DNA of 64,000 nucleotides from Oscheius tipulae (GCA_037178975.1 JASJZH010000005.1:868001-932000); one strand, 5' to 3'; shown: positions 22,846 through 35,631, numbered from the stretch's first letter. Made by a program: numbers and translations. Notes: generated by a model from the sequence alone, not told the origin.

Positions 22846-24692
22846 TTAGGAGGTAGTTAAAGGGCGGAAAATGATAATTGTTGCAACCAACCCTTCAGTA
22901 GAGGTGGACGGCTCTAGACCAATATTTTTGTATTTTTCGGTAACTCCTTCTTTCTCTTTTCGGGTACCGCTTTCGATCAATTGTCTAGCAAATTCACAAA
23001 TTTGGCTAGCCGATTTCCGTGCTTCAGGGGAAATATCCCAGCATCTAAACAAGTATTTTCTTTATGTTAACGTTCAACCTTTCGATAATGTCTTGTATCT
23101 TGTTATTAGCATTTTCGAATTCAGGACGCAGCCTTTTTTCAGTAAGTGTCGTGTAAAACTTTAGCACTGATCGGAATTTGAAGGGAGGTCTATAACTAAA
23201 AGTTGGAAATTTGTTCTGCGTTACTTTTTGTGTAGTATCTCCCACCAGATTATAGCTAACGAATACATGTCGGCTGGAAACGGATTGTCAAGATTTCCTT
23301 CGGTATTTCCTTCAGTATGACGTAGTACTTCCGGAGACATGTAACAATATGCCTCGTTCCTGAAAGCATAGTTTAGCATACAAGAAAGTCTACCGCCCCT
23401 TCGGGGCGTACCTAGCTTGTCCATTATCAAAATTTCATCCGATAGTTCACAGTGAAACGATTGCTAAAGACAATAGTACCGTTCGAGTGGTGACTCTGAG
23501 TAGTTCAAGCTCTCCAGGTCAACATTCGCGCTAACACTGACTCAAAACGAGGCCAACAAAATCACTTTTCTGACCTCAACCCGATAGAAACTTAGAAGCT
23601 TGTCCACTTCTAAGCTGTCAGTCTGGTCTCTGCTAATCAGTTAAACTCACTTTCATCCCTCGAACCCACTTCCCTTCCAATCCTTTCAACCCTCTTCGCT
23701 CGAACCCACTTCCTATACATTGAACCCGCGCTCTATTTTTCGAACACTAACTTTAGCTCAAAACTCGGTTTTTATTTCAACCGCGGTGAAATCCCAATTT
23801 TTCGCTTTTATTATTTGATATTCTTACCCAGCTCATTGAACACTACACACTTTTCTACGATCAGATGGCTTCAGACAGACAAACAGACACACAGAGACGC
23901 GCGGACAATTTAAAATAAAAAAAACTCCTACTTACCAAAGTGGAATAGCCGAATTTTTCAGACGTTTCAGCTCTCCAAAGTCTGTCAGTTTTAAGTGTCG
24001 TTTGTTTTCTCCAAAAAATAATATGCTGAAAAAAAGGATCAAAAATCATAAGAAGCGATCACTTCTTCGGCTTTAGATTTCCGTGTACTATCTTATGTTT
24101 GTGCAAAAACACAAGCCCATCAGATATTTGATAGATCCAAAGATTTCCCTGTCCATTAGAGTATTCAAGCTCTCCAGGTCGAAGAACTGAAATACTTTGG
24201 CCAGTATCTGCAATCTTATACCTTGGGATAAATCTCCATCTGTTGCAAATTCCATAACAAAAGCAAAACGCAAGCTGCCAATGGGATTCGGGAAGTAGAT
24301 AGCGTCAATTAGTTTGATGATATGGGAATGCGGAGGGAGCTAAACTTAAAAAAATGCTTCGACAGAAGCGCTTCTCACTTTTAGCAGCTTTTTCAGATCC
24401 TCTTCTTTCTTTTCATCGCTTGAAGTCCGCTGTTTCACATAGACTCTATTACGAAATCATCGTTGTGATTTCAGTCTCACCTTTCCGAAGATAAATCACC
24501 GGAATAGAGATGTGAAGTAGAAGTTGATCTTATCAGTTGAAGGTTGCAGATCGAAATCCCATCTTAAGCTCTGATATAAATTTATAGTGATTACGAACCA
24601 GTAAGTTCAACTGTTTTCGCTGTTTCATCTTTATCATAAAGGCTGAGGTTATCCAAATTTTCCAATATGGTTTGGTCTTTGGATGCGATCAT
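22846..24692 (-). CDS. Protein kinase-like protein with HGN loop (probable pseudokinase)
   Basis: Read on the minus strand from ATG at 24692 (preceded by GGTCTAG) to the stop at 22846. Kinase landmarks in order: VYVKQRTSS (beta-3 Lys), HSHIIKLIDA, FAFVMEFATDGDLSQG (hinge), IVHGNLKPKNILFF (catalytic loop), LKLTDFGELK, YCYMSPEVLRH (APE site), DMYSLAIIWWEILHK (helix F) and CWDISPEARKSASQI (subdomain XI). The catalytic loop has Asn where the base Asp belongs, so phosphotransfer is likely lost, while the Lys, DFG and APE-type sites remain. The N-terminus adds about 50 residues of unknown kind. It starts 114 bp after the end of the upstream kinase on the same strand, a spacing typical of nematode operons. 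Some small exon edges are inferred. Confidence 0.75.
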
Positions 24693-24806
24693 CTAGACCA
24701 TCGGAACAACATATTAATGCAATCAAAGCATTCATCGTGTTAAACGATTGTTTAGAAGATAGGAAAAGGAAGATCAGTCTTTCAAAAAGTGTTTTATCTA
24801 CGAATT

Positions 24807-25962
24807 TTAAATGTTTCTCAGCTGGGCCAGTCTCTGGTCACAGATACTGACAACCTCTGCAAGATTGCAGCGCCTCCCGGGGTCCTGATGCCATAGCCTA
24901 AAAAGATTTCTATCAAAGCGCAATCTGGAAAATTGACGATATGCAAAGTTCGCGTATCACTTCATCGGCCATAAGACTTGCGTCAATAGTTGGACGTTCT
25001 CCTTTAAAAATGCTTTTTGCCTGATCCAAATCACCACTAAATGGAATTCTAAAAAAACAAGAGTGATTTCACAAACGACATTGTTGCCTTTTATGAAATA
25101 TTTCCCATAAAGTGATTCCCAGGGCGTAGTTGTCTCCTGACAGAATATCAGCAGGATTCTCAGATAACTCGATTTCCTGCAGCTCAGGTGCTACATATTT
25201 AAGTGTTCTCGGACTGTAAATAATGTCAAAGGACATTTCATTAGACATTTCACCTAAATTCAAACGTTTTGTCAATTCTGTCTGGAAGTAGTTGAGCGGA
25301 ACCAAAATCCCCTAGCTTTAGAATGCTCCAGTCGGTCGATAATAGCATGCTAAAAAATAAATAAAATTTAAAGAAACTTCATTTTCGGACTTTGATGGTT
25401 TAACGTCGCCATGACAGACCTGTCGGCTGTGTAGAAAAATAAGTGCTTCAGCGGTTTGTTTCATCCACAGGTAAGGCTTTCTTAAACAAGGCGGAATCCC
25501 TTCCTTGTAAATGGCTAAAGAATTATCACTGTCATAAAACATAAAAAAAACATACCTTCATGAACACTTCCGCCAGGCATAAATTCCATAACCAGCCCGT
25601 TTATAAAGAATCCAACCTGTCGGCGTCTACCATGCTGGCCTAGAACCCGCACAATGAAATCATGGTCGCACTTAGAAAATCAAGGTTGTGCAAAGGAAAT
25701 AAAGAGCATACTTCACTGAGAAATTGTATTTCATTTTCCGGATCATTGTCATTGTAATAAATTTTAATAGCTATATATCTGAAAAGCTGATTGTATTTTC
25801 TAAAAATCTTCTTACCCTAACACACCAGATAAGCCCAAAACAGCTTCGGCTTGACCACTATCAGGTAAGTCTTTTATTTTGAGCCAATCTGTACTAGTAA
25901 TTACCCTTAAGTCTAAATCAAAGAATTGGGGAAAGATAAGAACACCAACCTGGTGCTGCCAT
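24807..25962 (-). CDS. Protein kinase with HGD catalytic loop
   Basis: The minus-strand gene runs from ATG at 25962 (MAAPDLRVITSTDWL) to TAA at 24807-24809. Motifs: AVLGLSGVLGYIAIKIYYND (reduced Gly loop and beta-3 Lys), ENEIQFLSE (helix C Glu), GLVMEFMPGGSVHEG (hinge), VCHGDVKPSNMLL (catalytic loop, Asp kept), LKLGDFGSAQ, YVAPELQEIEL (APE), DNYALGITLWEIFHK and LWHQDPGRRCNLAEV. HGDVKP replaces the usual HRDLKP. The domain fills nearly the whole protein. Introns are short and AT-rich; one donor reads GTCCGA. It is the upstream partner of the pseudokinase at 22846-24692, to which it is clearly related. Substrate is unknown; the closest group looks TKL-like. Confidence 0.8.
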
Positions 25963-26770
25963 TCCCACAAATTTTAAAGATAGTTGTAATGCTCAAAAGA
26001 AAAGTGTTTTTATGGAAAAGATTTGAGGGCTTCACAAAAGTTTTATCAGTGAACAATAGCAAGAGTGGTATCTTGAAAAGCGGTCTCGTTTGCCAGCATC
26101 GTGCAGGAAGATAACAGCAAAGAAGAGTACAACTAACAGTGTCTTATCGTCTCGCTTGTAAACCCAATCACGTACTGCCAAGGCCTTTCAACAATTTAAA
26201 GCGAAAAAAACTGGCAAATACTGATTTCTCAAATCGATGTCTCCTGATTGGCTACAGTGAGAAATTAAAAAACATAACATTGCACAGGACGGATGCTGGA
26301 TGCTTCACTTAAAACAATTTTGTAATTGAAAAGCTGTTATGAGAACTGGGAAATGTAATTGAAATCGACACTATTCAGCTGCTAAGACGACTTTGCAACA
26401 CTCAAAATCTTCTATAAGTTCTTTTGCCTACGATTCTCAGCGCCAAGAAGGTCAGCGCACAGTTAATTCAGGAGTGAGTGCTCATTCAGCTACTGTCAAA
26501 AATTATGATTTACAGCTTTACCAAATTTACTTAGTTGGATGTGAGTTGTGACACCTGTATAAAAAGGAGTATGCTGTCAGCTGAGAAAGACAGTTGTCGA
26601 GTATAACTCTACTATTGCAGGTCCTGAGGACCAATAAGGATACCACAACAGGAGCAACGTTTTGCAGGATGCTGAAGCGTAGCGTTTGTTTGCCGAAAAA
26701 CCGAAAAGTCATACCGACAGAAGCAGGATGAGAGACAGCAGAAAAAGACCATCATTTTCCTCTAATCTTT
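25963..26770. other. Intergenic, no gene seen
   Basis: AT-rich sequence without a supported frame. It separates the kinase pair from the decayed plus-strand GTPase and should hold the kinase promoter. Confidence 0.4.
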
Positions 26771-28640
26771 TCCTGAGGACGATGAGAATACGAACATCCT
26801 GGTTTTGGGCCAGACCGGGATAGAAAAGTCGAACTCCATCAGTGGTCTGGCTAACTACCTGAAATATAAAACCCTGCATGAGGAAAAGGGAAGGGTCCGA
26901 AAATATTCATCAGCACAAGGTTCACAGTGACGAGAAAGGTGGGTTCGGATAGATAGGAAGGAGAGACAGTAGTCAAATATCCTAAGCCTCATTACTGGCA
27001 CAAGGCATACAATAAACTACCCAGCTCCTGGTGCCGATGACAAAAACAAAAGCCTAGAATCTGGACAGTTGGTTCTCAAGTACTATTAGCCCTTTTTTGC
27101 GTAGAATACCACTTCAGGACCCGAAATTCTAAAGATTTCTTGGCGGGATTCTGCTAGGAAAGTATCGAGAGATCAACTTGCCGGACACACCGGGAATCGG
27201 GAATGTCAGCGGAGTAGGAAAAGACGCAGAGAACTTCGAGAAGATTTTCTCTTGCTTGACTGATTGGACGTGGGCCTGTATCTTGCTGTCTCTCTGTCTC
27301 CTTCTGTCTGTCTTGTCTTGGAGAATAGTTCGGCCGTATGAACCGTGAAATATCATTTCTGCTGTACCAACACCCGTTGTCTTTAGCTCTTTTCCGAGTT
27401 AGAAGTCAATCGAGTGAATGTTATCCGACGAACCATACAAAACAATAAACTCGATATGGTCTGCGTCCAGTGTGGCATATTCAATGAGCTTCTAAAGACT
27501 TCTAAAGGGATCAAACTTCTAAAGAAAAACATTATAAGGTCTGCCATCAGAAGTGTAAATGCCCTAAGACTTTCACTGCAAGACTATACATCTCTTCTGA
27601 AGTTCGGGTACTGAAATGCCAATGTTTTGACCAGAAAACATTTAAATGCAAAGCGTGCGGATGTCCATGGCCGTCTCATACGAAAACTGATCAGGAGCTG
27701 GTTCTTGAGAATGTCATAGTCGGCAGACTTTCATTGGGTCTTACTCGCGAATTCATGTGCTGATTCAGAAACTGAGTGAGGTATGAAGTTGGAATACCAA
27801 GTTAGTCGAATAGAAACCGGCATCAAGAATCTAGGAGCCTATTTGAAGAGCCAAAACAATGTATAATCGTGACATTTTGCTTTCCTACCCAGGATACCCC
27901 GATGAGTCCGAGCGCACCTGACCCGGCCAACTTTGGGGGACTGTTTTTCGAAAAACCATGTCAATAGCCCTGAGTATACCTGGTGACAATCCAAAAATTT
28001 GCAGCTCGAAAGCGTAGACCGAGTCGATTGGAGCCAATAGATAGTTCTGTTCAAAAATATACGTCTCTAAATGCGTTTTTCTAGCATGTTTTTGAGTGTC
28101 TTCGTTGTTTATAGGTATACTTCCACGGTATCGAAGCAAGACTATATGCATTGATTCAGACAAAAACTTACAAAAATATGACGAAACACTCGGCTCAAGC
28201 TGCCCAAGTATAGCTCTGTGTGACCTCTTTTCGATTACATTGCCCGTTTTGGCCAATTTTGTTGGGCTAGAGCTATACAAATGCTCAAAACTGGGATATT
28301 TTGTTTTTGTACTGCACTGTTCATAGTGCTACAGGAGACAGGAGCTGACAGATTTACATTAGCTGACATAAGCTGATATTTTTTTCTAACATAAACTGGT
28401 AAAATTTAGGGGTCGACTGGATAGGAGATGAGGAGTCTAATGTCAACGACGTACTTTCCATGATTAGTCTGATACCAACGTATTACCGGGAGTTCGATAT
28501 CAGAGATGCTTGGTAAATAATGGTCGATTTTCAGAACATCGCACCCTTCAACGTCCGCTTGAGCCCATTATACAGGGCCATGCCAGTGGATATTGGAAAG
28601 GGATGGATGGGCAAACTTAGAGCAGACTTGAACTGACTTT
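26771..28640 (+). pseudogene. Decayed copy of the large GTPase family
   Basis: Plus-strand pieces match the GTPase at 29046-32865 in order but not in one frame. They are NILVLGQTGIEKSNSISGLA (P-loop with Glu in place of the last Gly), YREINLPDTPGIG (DTPG motif), VNRVNVIRRTIQNNKLDMV, and a Cys-rich CQCFDQKTFKCKACGCPWPS typical of the C-terminal zinc-like region of this family. A later open segment, VNDVLSMISLIPTYYREFDI, then NIAPFNVRLSPLYRAM to a stop at about 28635, may be its end. Between 27.8 and 28.35 kb nothing recognisable is seen. The P-loop change and scattered frames argue for a pseudogene. Confidence 0.5.
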
Positions 28641-29045
28641 CATCGTGCTACGATTAATTTGTACACTAAAATATTTGACTTATGTGCTGAGAAAATTTCC
28701 AGTTGTCTAGTCTTCTTGTCGCTTGACATGACAGGACTTGTCAGCTTTTTTTGGTAGTAGTGTTGACATGCAATTGTGCGGACACTATGACAGACGGACG
28801 GACGGACACCATTGTTCTTTAGTAAGGAAAGACATGAATATCCGTATGTTCCATCGGTTACGCATAGGACACATGAGATAGGGACCATGACACTAGCCAC
28901 TATTTATCGGTGAAGAAACAGCTCACTGACAGTTCGAAAGGACCTGTATCCCTCAGTAACACTCAACGAGTCAAATAAAAAAGAATAAATGCTCTATATT
29001 ATTGTAACGAATAGTTAATTCATTCAATGGCACAATCGGTGCTTG
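28641..29045. other. Intergenic between convergent GTPase copies
   Basis: No supported frame. The tract GACAGACGGACGGACGGACA (28788-28807) is a short simple repeat. Confidence 0.4.
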
Positions 29046-32000
29046 TCACATTCTCTCATCAAATTGTTGGTCTTCATTTCTTCCTTCAACAATCTCGGTA
29101 ATCAGGCGACCGGAACTCTGCAGACTACGTAAGTGACCGATCATGGTGTCAATCTAAGAATAACTTGACCATGAAAATTGGATAATTTACCTGGTCGTAG
29201 GTTAACCTAAGCTGTCGCCCAGTCCTCACGCTCTGGACAATGCATTGAACATCGACGTTGTGCTGTTTCAAAATGTCATCCAGCTGGTAACAGAGCCTAT
29301 TTCCTGCCTGCTTGTCTCTCTGAACTGAACAATACTTCAGTCAACTAATGTGCAACCTCGTTCCGGATCAAGATATCCAAATATATGCTGTAAGGGTCGG
29401 CACCTGCTTTTAAGGAACTGTAAAGTAGAAAGGCTGAGAACTCAGTACAAGCGCTCTTGATAGCGTTGACCTCGTTATTCAACTGGTCAAGCTAAAGTTT
29501 GGATGTTACCAGCCAGACACAGAAGCAGAAAGACAGAGACACAGAGAGACAGAGGGACGGAGAAACAGGGAGAACGAGAAACAAAGAGACAGAGGGACTG
29601 AGAGAAAGAGAAACAGAGAACGAAGACAGGTTCTTTCAGTAGAAACTGACTGTTTTGTTCAAGCTGTCTAGCATGAGTCTCTGTCGTTCAGTCTCGGAAC
29701 TGCATGCTTCAAGTTGTTGACGAATATCCTCATGTATAATCTGAAAGACGAAGCTTTTCAGACACTCGAGGTACTAGTTACGTCTTCTGTGTCATAATAA
29801 AGCTTATAGTCAATGTGTTGATGGAATGTCATGAAGCAGTGGCACTTTTCGCAAAAGCCGTTTCTTGTGATAACTTTGCAGCTTGTCATCCGCTGGTTCC
29901 GTATATCTTTCTGAATCGTTTCCCTTATAATTTAAAATAACTTTGACCAACTTTCAACTCAGAGGTGTAGCATGGATCATGACATGGTTTGCTTGGTTGG
30001 TATACAGGTGTTCCGTCGTTTAGATAGTAGCGGCTTGAGCATTTAACAGCGGTGCAAATGAGCTGCGGTTGCCGCAGAAAACATTTTTTAAGCACTACCT
30101 GAAAACTTTGAATAAGAAAAGAGCGAAATGATCAGAGTAGGAGACAGGATTCTTACCATTTTTGTATGCATCAGATTCCTGAGCTCAGTCTCACTTTGGG
30201 TGAACATATTAATCTGAAATACTCATCTGCTACGGTCACTGAAAAAAGAAAGTACCTTCTCCTTCAGGCGTACCACTTGATGTTGGTTGTATACCAAGCT
30301 TTGCATTGTCTCCATCAGGGGTCTGGCCAGTTTCGACAGCAGGTCATTAACTGTATCCATATAGGTCGTGTCTTGCGTCAAATGTGGATTTAGAAGTTGG
30401 ATTCGGTCGAGAAATCTGAATAATTGAACTGTGACAGCGACAGTGACTCACTTCCTAACTTCCGGAACATTATGCTTCCAGCTTTTAACAAAATGCTCGT
30501 GATGCTTGTTCACCCTGTTTCTGTCATTCATCAGGAGACACATATACCGGAAACAGTCGTTCTCGAAGCAGAATACGTTCGACCTAAACTTCTCTATACC
30601 ACAGGGTCGAAAAATCTCACAAATTCAGAGTAATCTCAATTCCGTTGTCAGATTTCAAATCCTTGAAATATGTCTCCAAGAGGGTGTATGTTTCTCCAGG
30701 TTTATGGAAAGTCGAGCGAGTATTGGTGAAACAGAATAGTATGTTCTTGAGAGCACTGGAATGCAGCTTTGTCAAAAAGTAGTCCAAACTTCGACGGAAG
30801 CCAACAGACATGACAGATTCGTTGGGCTTGAGAATGAGGCAAATCGCGTGAAGGTTTCTGTAATTATAAGATTATAAGAAAAGTTTTAGACGAACCCGAT
30901 CCTCTGGATGAGATGAAGAACCTTCTTGAAATTGATAGCGTCCTGATCCTGTCCTCGGGTGTCATTGACACCGGGAGTGTCAATGATACGCAGCAGTTTT
31001 CTTCTCCCATCCTCGGCAATCCATATCATTTCGTGGATCAGAGGTTCCTAGAACGACTTTTGGTTACTTAGATAGAACTCTTTTACCACTAGCCAATAAT
31101 GGTAGTTACACATAACTAAAATAGACGAATAAATTTAGAGCAATTACTGCAGTTAGCTTCAAAAACTTCACTGCAATTAGTGGCTAGTAGACACTGTTTA
31201 GTGGCTGTGTCTCTCAGTCTCTCTGTTACGACCGCATGTCAGACGATAGAAACGTTAGAATACGATAATATATTTAAAAAAAAGAACAGCTTGAGAGCTG
31301 AGCGTGAACAAGAAACAACTGGAAAACGGGCCGGTTTGGCGTCAAACGTGACAGTGTACTGTAGGACGCGGGCTATTTGAATGCTGGAAATATTCTAACA
31401 CTCTTTGTTCTCTATGTCTGTTTCTCTGTCTCTGTCGCTGCCTCAATGCTGGTACCTCACCTGTGTTCTTGACTCGCCAGCTTGTTCAGTGTGCTCGTTG
31501 GTACTGTTCCTTGCTCCCGTCTCGCCCGTTGTAGCCCGGACTGTAATCTTTACAGTTCCGACTGCCTAAAATCACGTAAAACTCTATTTAACTGAGCATT
31601 CTACCTTAGAAGCAGTGAACGTCGAGTCCATCAGAATTTCAGGCCCCCCAGCCAGAGCATCATCCATCGAATTGAATTTGATGTAGTTGGCGCAACTGTT
31701 GATGAAAGTAGTCTTTCCAACTCCAGTTTCTCCCAGAAGCAGAACGTTGTAGATATCTTCTTGAGCGATCTCACCCGTGTCAAAGTCCTTTTTACTTCTG
31801 ATCTCTTGTTCTGTATTATGTTCTTGTTGCAGACTGAACTGATCTGGTTGTGAGTTGAGCGAATGGAATGCTGTTGACGGATTCCACAGAGTCGGAGAGT
31901 TATGGTCAAAAGTTTGATCCACGCTGGGATTTCGTGTATTTCCGCCGGCCTCATTTAGAATCTCTTCGGTAGATCCGTAGTACTTCTCATCTACTGCTTC

Positions 32001-32865
32001 AGAAAACTGTTTCAATGGAGGAACGGCGCTGTTGCCCAACTGAGCTAAAGCTCGTTCAGCGTCCACTGTGTTTGAAATGCCGTGATCTATCCCGCTACTA
32101 GCTTGCCCTACAGGTTGTTGTGGTGGATTGTATCTAAACATTTGAAGTTTTAAAGACCGTGACGGATTCAAGCCACCCTATACCCGGGGTTTGGTCAGCC
32201 GGGCCTAGAACTTGTGGTGGATGATTGTGTTGAACTTGAGCCTCGAAAGAAGAATTTGGCGAGACAGCTACCTGTCCTTGCTCCTGAAGATGCTGACAAA
32301 GACGGCTAAAGTTTCTTTTAACAGTTCCGACCCATTCAACCTACTTTTTCATTTCCTCGAAGACCCTGCGATATACGTCGTCTTTAATCTGTAACAAACT
32401 ACGTTTTGACAGTATTTTTATGGCTTACATTATTGTACCAAGAAGATTCAACCAATTTTCTTGAGTAACCTTGAGGGTATTGCATAAGCAGTTCTTTGCT
32501 CTCACTTGCTTCTTGTTTATGAACACCTTCGAGAAGTTTTGTCTTTACCCACTCTTCAAAAACGGAATACGTTTCCTCTCGTGAGTATGTCTCCCAAATC
32601 TGAAATTGGTGCTAGTTGAATGACAAAAACAGCTAAAAAACTATACCTTTAGCGCTCTACTCTCAATTTCTTTCCCAAAAGCGTCGCGAGGCTCATCATA
32701 TTCCAAAGCATACCAAAGTATCATACTTTTGTTCAACGGCGGAAGCTCAGACAGAATAGTTTCGTCAGCAATCTTTTTGACTGAGTCCGACACGTTGGCC
32801 AAAAATGAGAACGGGGCCTGAATTTTGAACTGCTCTCAATTTGTAGACAGAACTACCGCTGACAT
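29046..32865 (-). CDS. Large P-loop GTPase of an uncharacterised animal family
   Basis: The minus-strand gene runs from ATG at 32865 to TGA at 29046-29048. The N-terminal third is helical (WETYSREETYSVFEEWVKTK) and followed by a Gln/Pro/Ser-rich linker. The GTPase part has LLLGETGVGKTTFINSCANY (G1), LIHEMIWIAEDGRRKLL, IIDTPGVNDTRGQDQDA (G3), AICLILKPNESVMSVGFRRS and NILFCFTNTRSTFHKPGET (G4/G5 area). Then come CFENDCFRYMCLLMNDRNR and a Cys motif CTAVKC...CHDPC. This order fits the AIG1-like G proteins found in many invertebrates and fishes, whose role is unknown to me. Introns contain GACAGAGA tracts, and one of about 415 bp (31.05-31.46 kb) is otherwise empty. Immune or stress roles are only a guess from the neighbours. 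Confidence 0.75.
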
Positions 32866-33485
32866 TGGTGTTTTTTCTTAGCTACCACAGCAGAAAAATG
32901 TCTGGAAACAGAAAAAGGAAGAGCGTTTTTGCTGTGAGGAGAGTTGGAGAGCGGCTGATAAGAGTAATGTTACGGGCAAGGAGAGAGATCGCGAGTTCGA
33001 TGAGAAATTAGACGTATTGACCAGCTAGGAATGGGTGGAGTTGATGACTTCTTCGTAGAGAGAAATTGGAAGTGGTGACAGAAAGACAGAGAAACGGAGA
33101 GACAGAGAGCTCTGATGTGAACTTTGCCAGAGTTTTGCAAGCTTGCTCTCTCGTGACCGTTGTGCTAACTCAGTGCTGTCTTATCTTTATTGTTTGCCAC
33201 GCTGTTGAAGCCCAGTAAGAAATTAGGGTAGTGACGTAAATAGGCTTAGAGAACCAGTCAGACTTGTTTCGAATAATGAGTTTATTGTTCTCGAAGAACA
33301 GGGAGACAGCGAGATAAACAGAGAGAGAAAGTTTTCTGTTATCAACTTTTGCCCTAGTCTTGAAGGTTTTGAACTACTTTCAACCGCTCACTCTTTTTCT
33401 AACTGAAGAAACAGTGCTGTGATAAAACGCATGGGAGATAGATAACCAGTAGCGCCGTCGACAGACGGCGAAGCCGGCTGGTGCC
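32866..33485. other. Intergenic, probable GTPase promoter
   Basis: GACAGAGAGACAG tracts at about 33085-33110 and 33300-33320. No supported gene. Confidence 0.4.
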
Positions 33486-33674
33486 TCAATTAATATCTAA
33501 ATGGATCCTTAGCCGCATCCTTACTAAAGAAGAAAGAAGCCCCAAAGAAGAACTAAAGTTATTGGAAGACGAAAGAGAGGAGAATCTTTGAGGAAGAATT
33601 TTTGTCACATGTCCGAGCTTCTTGACAGCATCGCAGAAGGCATTTGCCAGGCCAATAAAACAATGAAGATACAT
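33486..33674 (-). pseudogene. PLA2-like C-terminal fragment
   Basis: The minus-strand frame contains NAFCDAVKKLGHVTKI, which closely resembles [15 protein letters not shown] at the end of the PLA2-like gene at 56305-56868. The histidine-bearing central part is not found nearby, so this is a remnant. Confidence 0.5.
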
Positions 33675-33836
33675 ACAAAAATGATGATTTTTATAATGTC
33701 AACGTTTCCTCTAAAGCTGGCACTGACCAAAGATCAATACAATGGCCGTCTCTACAACGTCTACATCCATATTGGATGGGGATTTTGACAACATCGGCGT
33801 GTTGTCCGAAATTGCTGACATACAAATTGTCATTTA

Positions 33837-34700
33837 TCAGGGAACCATTAGTTCATATCCACACTGCGCAGCAAAATGAAGAGGAGTACTACCCATCACA
33901 GTGACGGCATCGATCGGCGCGCGATGCTTGAGCAGGGTTCTAGCACATTCAATATAATTCTGCAGCAGAATGAAGAGGAGTCTTCCCATATTTATCCTTT
34001 GAGCAGACCGAAGCTCCTGCTGCGAAGAGCATTTCCACAACCGTATTATGTCCCAGAGTAACAGCACTGTGCAGTGAAGTGGAGAGATCTTCAGTGAAAT
34101 TGCGTTCGCATATCCTTTCTGAGGTGAATAGGACCTTTCCCAGTATCTATCGAGTTTGCTTACTTTCTGCTATCGGCAAAAGAACAAACTTTTAAAAGAA
34201 ACAAATCACATTTCAGTTGATATGTCTCTGTCTCTCTGTCAAGAAGATCGTTCTCAGCATTTTCCTACACTTTTTTCTCGGTTTTTAAACGAGATTATGG
34301 TCGCAACTGCCAGCGATAGCTACATATTGGATGAGGATTTTGACAGCATCAGCGTGGTTAGCAAGCGTAGCGAAATATAGTGAAATTGAACTATCATTGG
34401 CTGTCCTGTTCGGATTAGCACCATGACGCAACTAATTGCACCATTGAAGCAAGCGAAGTGAAGAGGAGACCCCCTCTTTGTCAGTGACTTTGATAGAAGC
34501 CTTGTTGTACTGAAGCAGCAATTTGACTATTTTGATCATATCTGTACTGCAAGCGTTATGAAGAGGAGTACGTCCGTTGCGATCACAAGCATTAGATCAG
34601 CATTCTTGTCGAGCAGAAGCTTTACAATTAGTTCGTGAAAGAGGTGTTCTGCAGAACACCGTTTCGGCATCGACGTGGATCGGCGCGCATTGTTGAAATT
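33837..34700 (-). pseudogene. Ankyrin-repeat remnant
   Basis: Minus-strand pieces such as NYIECARTLLKHRAPIDAV and GSTPLHFAAQCGYELMV are nearly identical to repeats of the 24-repeat ankyrin gene. They then break into other frames. Further pieces with the same DNA phrases (AAGAGGAGT, GATCGGCGCGC) run to about 34690. It is a partial, disrupted duplicate. Confidence 0.65.
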
Positions 34701-34836
34701 GCTACAGAGACACTGACTGTCGTGGAGGGGCAGTCTGTCTCCAAGAATCTTGTGAACTTCCAGACATTGACAACCCTTTCTTCTGACTGGATATCAGAGG
34801 TCTGGACAGATTAAGATTCATTGAAGAGATCACTGA

Positions 34837-35631
34837 TTAGAATGGGGTCTCTGGACGGCTAGCACGCCAGTTTTTCAGCTCCGGGTTGCTGTGGACCTTC
34901 TTGTAGTGCTGACGGAGCTCAGGAAACTGGTCAATGAGCTGCGGAGCCTTCTCATCCAGATTGGCGATGAACTCAGCGACTGGCAGGTCGATGAAGGTCA
35001 GAGAGTCACCGACCAGATAGCCAGAACTATTCTTCTTCAGAGCGTTGAGGTAGAAGGGAAAGTGCTTCTTGACAGCGGGGATGAAGACTTCTTCCTTGAG
35101 CTTTTCCAGGTCTCCCTGTCCGAACCCGATAAGGACGATGACGTAGGGACGAATCTCGGTCATGAAGTCCTTCCATTGGTCGAGGAGAGAGTCGACTTGG
35201 GCCTCGTCCCAAGCGTTTTTGCCGGCCAGACCTGTAACATACATGTCTCTCTGTTTCTCAGTTTCTCCATCTTAGCGACTCTTTGCCACTCTGTCAATTT
35301 GTCTTTCTTTCTCTCTGTCTCTTTGTTTTACCGTCTATCTGTCCCTCTGTTTCCCTGTTTCACTGTCTTTCTGTGTCCCTGTCTCTGTCTCTTCCCACAA
35401 CTCACCAAACTTCCTGGCCAAATATCTAGAGATAGCATAGGACTGAGCCAATTTCTTGCCATCTTCTTCCAGAACAGGCATCTGTCCAAAAGGCATCTCG
35501 GCCTTGTGTTGAGGCCACTGATCCATGGGGATTCTCACATCCTCGTAGTCCTGCTTGGCCACGACAAAGATCTGGCGGATGATCTCTCCAGCTCCACGAC
35601 CCGGGAAGTAGGTCAGCTTGTAGTTCACCAT
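34837..35631 (-). CDS. Sigma-type glutathione S-transferase 1
   Basis: A two-exon gene (35631-35406 and 35231-34837) of about 205 residues. The N-terminal thioredoxin-like domain begins MVNYKLTYFPGRGAGEIIRQ, with the Tyr that activates glutathione, and carries MPFGQMPVLEEDGKKLAQS, the cis-Pro and glutathione-site loop. The C-terminal helical domain has GKNAWDEAQVDSLLDQWKDF and NSSGYLVGDSLTFIDL (N-capping Asp). It ends SRPETPF. It conjugates glutathione to electrophiles and lipid peroxides in the cytosol. The 174-bp intron is filled with GACAGA repeats. The ATG follows ATTCTTCAGA. TATATAAA lies about 100 bp upstream. Confidence 0.93.

Noticed and set aside
27839-28326. Overlapping frames on both strands (up to 131 codons)
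   Set aside because: Neither strand gives a recognisable domain. They sit in a decayed GTPase locus and are probably chance frames.
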